DNA of 64,000 nt, taken from assembly GCA_031285625.1 (NCBI GenBank), contig JAITVV010000056.1, positions 139,975 through 203,974 on the forward strand, given 5' to 3'. The stretch's first letter is position 1. The number at the start of each line of letters is the position of its first letter. The stretch is from Prevotella sp. (lineage in GTDB: Bacteria; Bacteroidota; Bacteroidia; Bacteroidales; Dysgonomonadaceae). This document shows, in pieces, positions 59,739-64,000 of the stretch. The notes beneath the pieces were generated by a model. The model was not told where the DNA came from. It did not search any database and saw nothing but the letters and a program-made list of their open reading frames with translations. Both the position numbers and the translations under genes were made by a program.

Positions 59739-61412
59739 TTATTTCTTTGTAGCACTTTTGCGACGAAGATAGAATCCGAATAGAATGAGTAACGATCCCA
59801 TACTGATGACAAAAAGATTGGCTGTTGTAGGAATCACTCCTAATATTGCGATTCCAAGTCCTGTGAACATAACCCCAGAGCCTATAACTTTAGCACTAAA
59901 CCTGTTTTCTTCTTTTGCCAACTGTAATTCTTCTTCAGTAAGGTCATTTCTGTTCTGTTCATTTTTGTGCTCCCATTCTTTGTACGGAGTGTATAGGGGC
60001 GATATTTTGTTACTGCATTTATAATACAACTCGAAAAAGATAAGGCAAACTATAGGAAAAGATACTCCGAATATCATTTCTTCCGATCTGTCAAACGAGA
60101 AACTGAATAGCAGTGGAGTTAAGAATTTAAAGAATGCATTCGTTGCTAAACTCAATAAAGTGGTAGTTAATACTGATGTCTTCGTCTGTCGTTTTGAAAA
60201 CAAAGTCCATATTACAGGCAGATATAATGGTACCCCCGTGAGTGCAGCTATGCTGATTACCACATTGACGATTCCTCCCATATTATTTATCATAAGGGCA
60301 ACAACTATAGCTAGTGTACCAATGCAGATAGTGGATATGCGTGCAACTTTCATCAAAGTCTTCTCCGAACTTAAAGGGTTCAACCGCTTGAATATATCGT
60401 TAGTTATTACTCCTGACGATATATTAAGAGTCGCATTCATCGCGCTCGCTGTTGCAAACACCATTCCTGCCAGCATGAGGCCTAATACTCCAGATGGAAG
60501 TACCTCTTTGCAAATCAATAGATAAGCACCTTCGGCTTCTAAACCTTCCAGCCCTGGATTCATTAGTCGGTATATCATCGGAGGTAACATCCACATAACC
60601 GGGCTAATGATATATAACGCACCAAACATCCATCCAACTTTCTTTGCATTTTGCGAAGTGATCACACTTGTATATCGTTGTATATAAGCCCAGTTACCTC
60701 CCAAGAATATTGCATTGTATATTCCAAAAGCGATAATGAAGCCAAGCGAAAAGTCTCCATTGAGGATATTAAAAAATGTATCGGGAGCTGAATTTACAAA
60801 GGCTGTTACTCCTCCGACTTTATCAAAAGACAGCGGAATAAGTATAACTACAGCCACTGTGAGTATTATAAATTGCAGAACATCGGTTGACATTACGGCC
60901 CACAATCCCCCAACCGAAACATATAATACACAGAGTCCGCCTATAAGTAAAATGGATGCATCAAGAGGCAGACCTGTAGAGACTTCTACTATTTTTGCTA
61001 CCGGATACAAAAAAGCTCCGGTGGTGAACAATGAAATAAACAGGAATAGATAAGTATATGCTTTTTGTGTGCTTAATCCCAAACGATTGGTTATATACTC
61101 GGCGACCGTTAGTGAACCTGTTTTGTGCCAACGGGAGGCAATAAATGTACCGACTAAAAAACCGGCTATTGCCATAGTCCATTGAATAGATATAGATACC
61201 CATCCTAACTGATAAGCAATAGATCCCCAAACTACAAATGTTCCGGCAGAATGAAATCCCATAAATAAAGACAATCCGCTAAGTTGCCATGGAACAGCCC
61301 CTCCCGCTGCAAAAAAAGATTTCATATTTTTTCCTTTTCTGGAAAAAAGGAGTCCCATAGTTACAACTCCAGCCGAGAAAAATAAGATGATAATAATATC
61401 AATAAGACTCAT
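59739..61412 (-). CDS. Na+/solute symporter (SSS family)
   Basis: 557 residues from ATG 61412 (MSLIDIIIILFFSAG); the open frame reaches TTG at 61436, eight codons earlier. About 13 hydrophobic helices follow, and the segment FFAAGGAVPWQLSGLSLFMGFHSAG is the SSS family hallmark (split here). An insertion near 470-510 is hydrophilic. The substrate is not known; a sugar, sugar acid or nucleoside would fit. First gene of the leftward operon, facing the LacI gene. Confidence 0.9.
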   Translation of the reverse strand: MSLIDIIIILFFSAGVVTMGLLFSRKGKNMKSFFAAGGAVPWQLSGLSLFMGFHSAGTFVVWGSIAYQLGWVSISIQWTMAIAGFLVGTFIASRWHKTGSLTVAEYITNRLGLSTQKAYTYLFLFISLFTTGAFLYPVAKIVEVSTGLPLDASILLIGGLCVLYVSVGGLWAVMSTDVLQFIILTVAVVILIPLSFDKVGGVTAFVNSAPDTFFNILNGDFSLGFIIAFGIYNAIFLGGNWAYIQRYTSVITSQNAKKVGWMFGALYIISPVMWMLPPMIYRLMNPGLEGLEAEGAYLLICKEVLPSGVLGLMLAGMVFATASAMNATLNISSGVITNDIFKRLNPLSSEKTLMKVARISTICIGTLAIVVALMINNMGGIVNVVISIAALTGVPLYLPVIWTLFSKRQTKTSVLTTTLLSLATNAFFKFLTPLLFSFSFDRSEEMIFGVSFPIVCLIFFELYYKCSNKISPLYTPYKEWEHKNEQNRNDLTEEELQLAKEENRFSAKVIGSGVMFTGLGIAILGVIPTTANLFVISMGSLLILFGFYLRRKSATKK

Positions 61413-61467
61413 AATTTTAGTATTTTCAAGTTTCAAATTTACAGGTTATATGTTTTTTATTCTAATG

Positions 61468-61475
61468 CAAATATA
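61468..61475 (-). promoter_or_regulatory. -7 element for the utilisation operon
   Basis: Reverse-strand TATATTTG, 55 bases upstream of the symporter ATG. The operator at 61512-61539 lies just upstream. Confidence 0.45.
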
Positions 61476-61511
61476 TATACCCAAAATTCTCATAGATGTT
61501 AACAGGTACAT

Positions 61512-61539
61512 ATATTTACGAAAACGTTTTCGTAAATAT
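61512..61539. promoter_or_regulatory. LacI-type operator 1
   Basis: A perfect 28-bp palindrome centred between 61525 and 61526 with core ACGAAAACGTTTTCGT, the classic even, CG-centred form bound by LacI/GalR proteins. It lies between the divergent symporter operon and the LacI gene. Confidence 0.85.
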
Positions 61540-61732
61540 GATATTATTCAAGATATTATCGGAACAAGATTTATATATATCAAAACATCTAATTATAAAA
61601 CCATTAACGCTTTATAATTAGATGTTTGTTTATCTACATGATGAATGTATAAGGGTGTATTCATTAAATACAATGATTAAAGCACAAGTATACGGGTATG
61701 ATATGAGACAGATAAATAGGATATTATAATAC

Positions 61733-61744
61733 GAAAACGTTTCC
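61733..61744. promoter_or_regulatory. LacI-type operator 2 (imperfect)
   Basis: GAAAACGTTTCC, same core as operator 1 with one changed half-site base, centred at 61738/61739. The centres are 213 bp apart, close to 20 helical turns, so the two could be bridged by a tetramer or pair of dimers. It is about 100 bases before the LacI start. Confidence 0.7.
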
Positions 61745-61844
61745 AATATATTCAAAAGGAATGTTCTTTCCTAAACATTTTTCACTAACTTTATCTTCTC
61801 AATACAGTCAATCTCTTTCTTATTACATACGATATTAAGCTGCC

Positions 61845-62867
61845 ATGAAAACAACAATAAAAGATATTGCGAAGGTTTTAGACTTATCAATTGCCACTGT
61901 ATCCAGGGCGCTTACAGGGAGTACGGAGATAAGTGAAAAAACCAAGCAAAAGGTACTGAAAAAAGCAAGAGAATTACATTACAAACCCAATATACATGCT
62001 CGTAATCTTCTGAAAAAGAAAAATAATATGATCGGAGTAGTTGTTCCTGAGTTTGTAACATTCTTTTTCCCAGAAATCATAATAGGAATACAAGAAGTAA
62101 TGAATAAAGCCGGGTATCAGGTTCTTATCTGCCAATCGAACGAATCATCACAACAAGAAAGAAAAAACGTAGAGATGCTCGAAAACAGTATGATAGAAGG
62201 CCTAATTATTTCAGTGACAAAAGAATCGCATAACATCGACTTATATCAGCGATTGTTGGACGAGCAATTGCCTATCGTATTTATAAATCGGGTTTTACCT
62301 GACTTGAAAGGTGTCAGTCAGGTCATTATTGATGATCATAAATGGGCCTATGCAGCAGTTGAACATCTCATTAAATGCGGATATACTTGTATTGCTCATT
62401 TGGCAGGGAATGAACACCTACAGGTTACACAGCGTCGGCTGCAAGGATATCTTGATGCCCATCGGGATTACAACATTCCTGTAAAAGAAAACCTGATAAT
62501 GTACGTTGGAATTCAGCAGGACAGGGCTCAGGTGGGTGTCAAATATCTTTTAAGTCTTAAAGAAAAAATTGATGCAATCTTTGCTGTCAACGATCCGGTA
62601 GCTATAGGTTCTATATTGGAGTTGAAAAGGAGAGGATTACGAGTTCCAGAAGACGTTGCTGTTGTAGGGTTTTCCGAGTCGCCGATAGGGCGAATAATGG
62701 AGTTGACAAGTGTTTCGCAACCGACTCTCCAAATGGGACACGCTGCTGCTGAATTATTAATAAAAAAAATAAGTAACTATAATACTCCTTCTGAGATTCG
62801 AATATTGGAGGCAGAATTGAATATTCGAACTACTTCTATTCCGGTTTCCAAACGTTCTAAAAAGTAG
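61845..62867 (+). CDS. LacI family transcriptional regulator
   Basis: 340 residues. The HTH TTIKDIAKVLDLSIATVSRALTG (split) and hinge ARELHYKPNIHARNL are typical, with the C-terminal periplasmic-binding-like domain to residue 330 (VVGFSESPIGRIMELTSVSQP). It probably binds the two CG-centred palindromes in the gap and controls the divergent utilisation operon, with a sugar released by that operon as inducer. A LacI regulator rather than a SusR or HTCS is an uncommon choice next to SusCD. Confidence 0.93.
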   Translation: MKTTIKDIAKVLDLSIATVSRALTGSTEISEKTKQKVLKKARELHYKPNIHARNLLKKKNNMIGVVVPEFVTFFFPEIIIGIQEVMNKAGYQVLICQSNESSQQERKNVEMLENSMIEGLIISVTKESHNIDLYQRLLDEQLPIVFINRVLPDLKGVSQVIIDDHKWAYAAVEHLIKCGYTCIAHLAGNEHLQVTQRRLQGYLDAHRDYNIPVKENLIMYVGIQQDRAQVGVKYLLSLKEKIDAIFAVNDPVAIGSILELKRRGLRVPEDVAVVGFSESPIGRIMELTSVSQPTLQMGHAAAELLIKKISNYNTPSEIRILEAELNIRTTSIPVSKRSKK

Positions 62868-63313
62868 TATAGCCTGTTTTCACTAACTGCTCGTGTTTTA
62901 GAAACGAGTGAAGTTTCTTCAAATACTTTTGTTTGCACTGCCTCAAAAGTAACAATCAATACTCCTGATAAAGTGGTGGGGTTCCTCGAACTAGACACGA
63001 CTGGATTTGCTTACTGGGCAGAAATAACAAGCGTTGGCAAAACTTCAACAGTCAATTGGTGATGGACATTTATGGCTGAACTCTATTCTAATAAACCGAA
63101 TTATGTATTTATGATGAAAAGAAATGCTGAGCCTACTATATCGGACTACATAAGTCCGGATATAAGTAGATGCCGAGATGTATCTGCAATAGTTGAGTCT
63201 ACTCGACAAAGAGCCTGAGAAATATATCAATCCATGACTAAAAGATTCATAATTTAATAACTGAATCCGTCATTCACAGTAGCCGTAGTCAAAACAGCAT
63301 CAATGTTGATAAC
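62868..63313. other. Non-coding or decayed region between LacI and IS
   Basis: No convincing gene. The forward frame holds short open stretches such as GFLELDTTGFAYWAEIT and MMKRNAEPTISDYIS, each cut by stops. They may be remnants of a disrupted gene, but I cannot identify a parent. Confidence 0.35.
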
Positions 63314-63555
63314 TTACCGTTTTTTTTGATCAGGTTGCTGGCTTCGGCACCACCACCGGTTGCCCCTTACATTTTCCGGCTTTGGTTTTTTCTTTATATT
63401 TTTAGCTGTATCGACTTGTTTTTCGACCTTCTCAACTTTTGGGGAGCTAATATTTCTCGGATCATTCCACGCTACCTTATATTCAGTATCGGCTTTATTC
63501 TCTTTCCACAAATAGGGATACGCATATCCACCTCCCCACCATTTGACTTTTATAC

Positions 63556-64000
63556 TCAAAAAGAATTGTATTGCGACTTAGCCAATCTAAAATTGAGAGT
63601 CAGCAGTGTCTCTAACTCCGGTTTATATTGGTCTATATTTTCAAAGAATCGCAGGATGGCCAGCCTGAACTTTTCCCTGGTTCGGTAGAAGCAAGTATTG
63701 ATAACTTTCTTGCGCATGAACTTCCACAGGCGTTCTATCAGGTTCAGGTTCGGGGAATAGGGTGGAAGAAATACAGGCTTTATCTTTGTGTTTTCCAACC
63801 ATTTGATAAGTTCCTTATTCCTGTAATAGCGGGCGTTGTCTGTAATAATGTATATGATGTCGGCATCAGGATTCTTTTCCGGTACCTTTTGGTAAAGTTC
63901 CCTTGTGCTGGCTGCGTTGACACTTTCACAGTCCAGGGCAATAACATCAGCCGGGTCTTTGGCATTGAGCACGGCATTAATATTAACCCTGTCCCGGCCG
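63556..64000 (-). mobile_element. IS630-family transposase, C-terminal part (cut by window edge)
   Basis: The reverse frame is open from the window edge and ends at a TGA at 63556-63558. It encodes GRDRVNINAV at the edge, then the DDE_3 hallmarks YIITDNARYYRNKE with its catalytic Asp and LPPYSPNLNLIERLWKFMRKK with the catalytic Glu. These are the C-terminal half of an IS630/Tc1-type transposase. An ORF of 81 residues overlapping its stop (63314-63559, TTG start) is not convincing. The left terminal repeat of the element should lie around 63250-63550 but I cannot fix it. Confidence 0.88.

Noticed and set aside
61387..61617. 76-residue forward ORF in the operator region
   Set aside because: It reads through the 28-bp operator palindrome and starts inside the symporter gene.
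63314..63559. 81-residue reverse ORF after the IS630 transposase
   Set aside because: It starts at TTG overlapping the transposase stop, and its unusual Lys/Trp-rich sequence probably translates the IS end.

Overview
The window is an AT-rich chromosome segment from a member of the Bacteroidota, most likely order Bacteroidales. The evidence is the SusC/SusD pair with a large glycan-utilisation locus, many TAnnTTTG-type -7 promoter elements in place of sigma70 boxes, a glycine-lipid acyltransferase pair (glsA/glsB), and the gene order rpsU-xer-hpf-tRNA-tuf-tRNA-secE-nusG-rplKAJL-rpoBC. A Dysgonomonas-like genus fits, but this is inference; the window holds no 16S gene.

Region 1 (1-15300) is housekeeping and runs leftwards. 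It has the N-terminus of a SusC-like receptor at the left edge, then the RNA polymerase/ribosomal operon. In transcription order this is rpsU, a tyrosine recombinase, hpf, tRNA-Thr(TGT), tRNA-Thr(GGT), tuf, tRNA-Trp, secE, nusG, rplK, rplA, rplJ, rplL, rpoB, rpoC. A strong terminator closes it. Hairpins between rplL and rpoB and between rpoB and rpoC look like control or processing points.

Region 2 (15290-33840) is mixed core metabolism and cell envelope. It contains a GNAT acetyltransferase, a solitary sufB, a small lipoprotein, a glsA-glsB-ogt-maf operon, an exported thioredoxin, an unknown exported protein, a TPR membrane protein, an M64 metallopeptidase, LptD, a transglutaminase lipoprotein, and a manC-ahcY pair.

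Region 3 (33987 to about 42650) begins with tRNA-Leu(CAA) and its terminator and looks like an integrated mobilizable element. It carries a MOBP-like relaxase, a MobC-like protein, a palindrome-rich candidate oriT, an excisionase-like HTH protein and accessory proteins. No integrase is visible. The cargo next to the tRNA is an AAA+ ATPase facing a large subtilisin-like (S8) protease, which is co-transcribed with an XRE regulator. The ATPase/protease pair recalls the IetAS toxin-antitoxin/defence systems but is arranged convergently.

Region 4 (43004-62867) is a polysaccharide/nucleoside utilisation locus. From a LacI regulator with two operator-like palindromes, a run of about 18 kb goes leftwards: Na+/solute symporter, FAD-dependent oxidoreductase, SusC, SusD, GH16-like lipoprotein with two repeated C-terminal modules, nucleoside hydrolase lipoprotein, GH2 enzyme, ribokinase, GRP-type sugar transporter and SGNH esterase. 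Nucleoside hydrolase + ribokinase + sugar permease beside SusCD resembles the Bacteroides ribose-utilisation (rus) loci. The GH16, GH2, esterase, oxidoreductase and symporter suggest a variant that releases ribose or a similar sugar from a glycosylated substrate.

Region 5 (62868-64000) is intergenic or decayed sequence followed by the C-terminal part of an IS630-family transposase that runs off the right edge.
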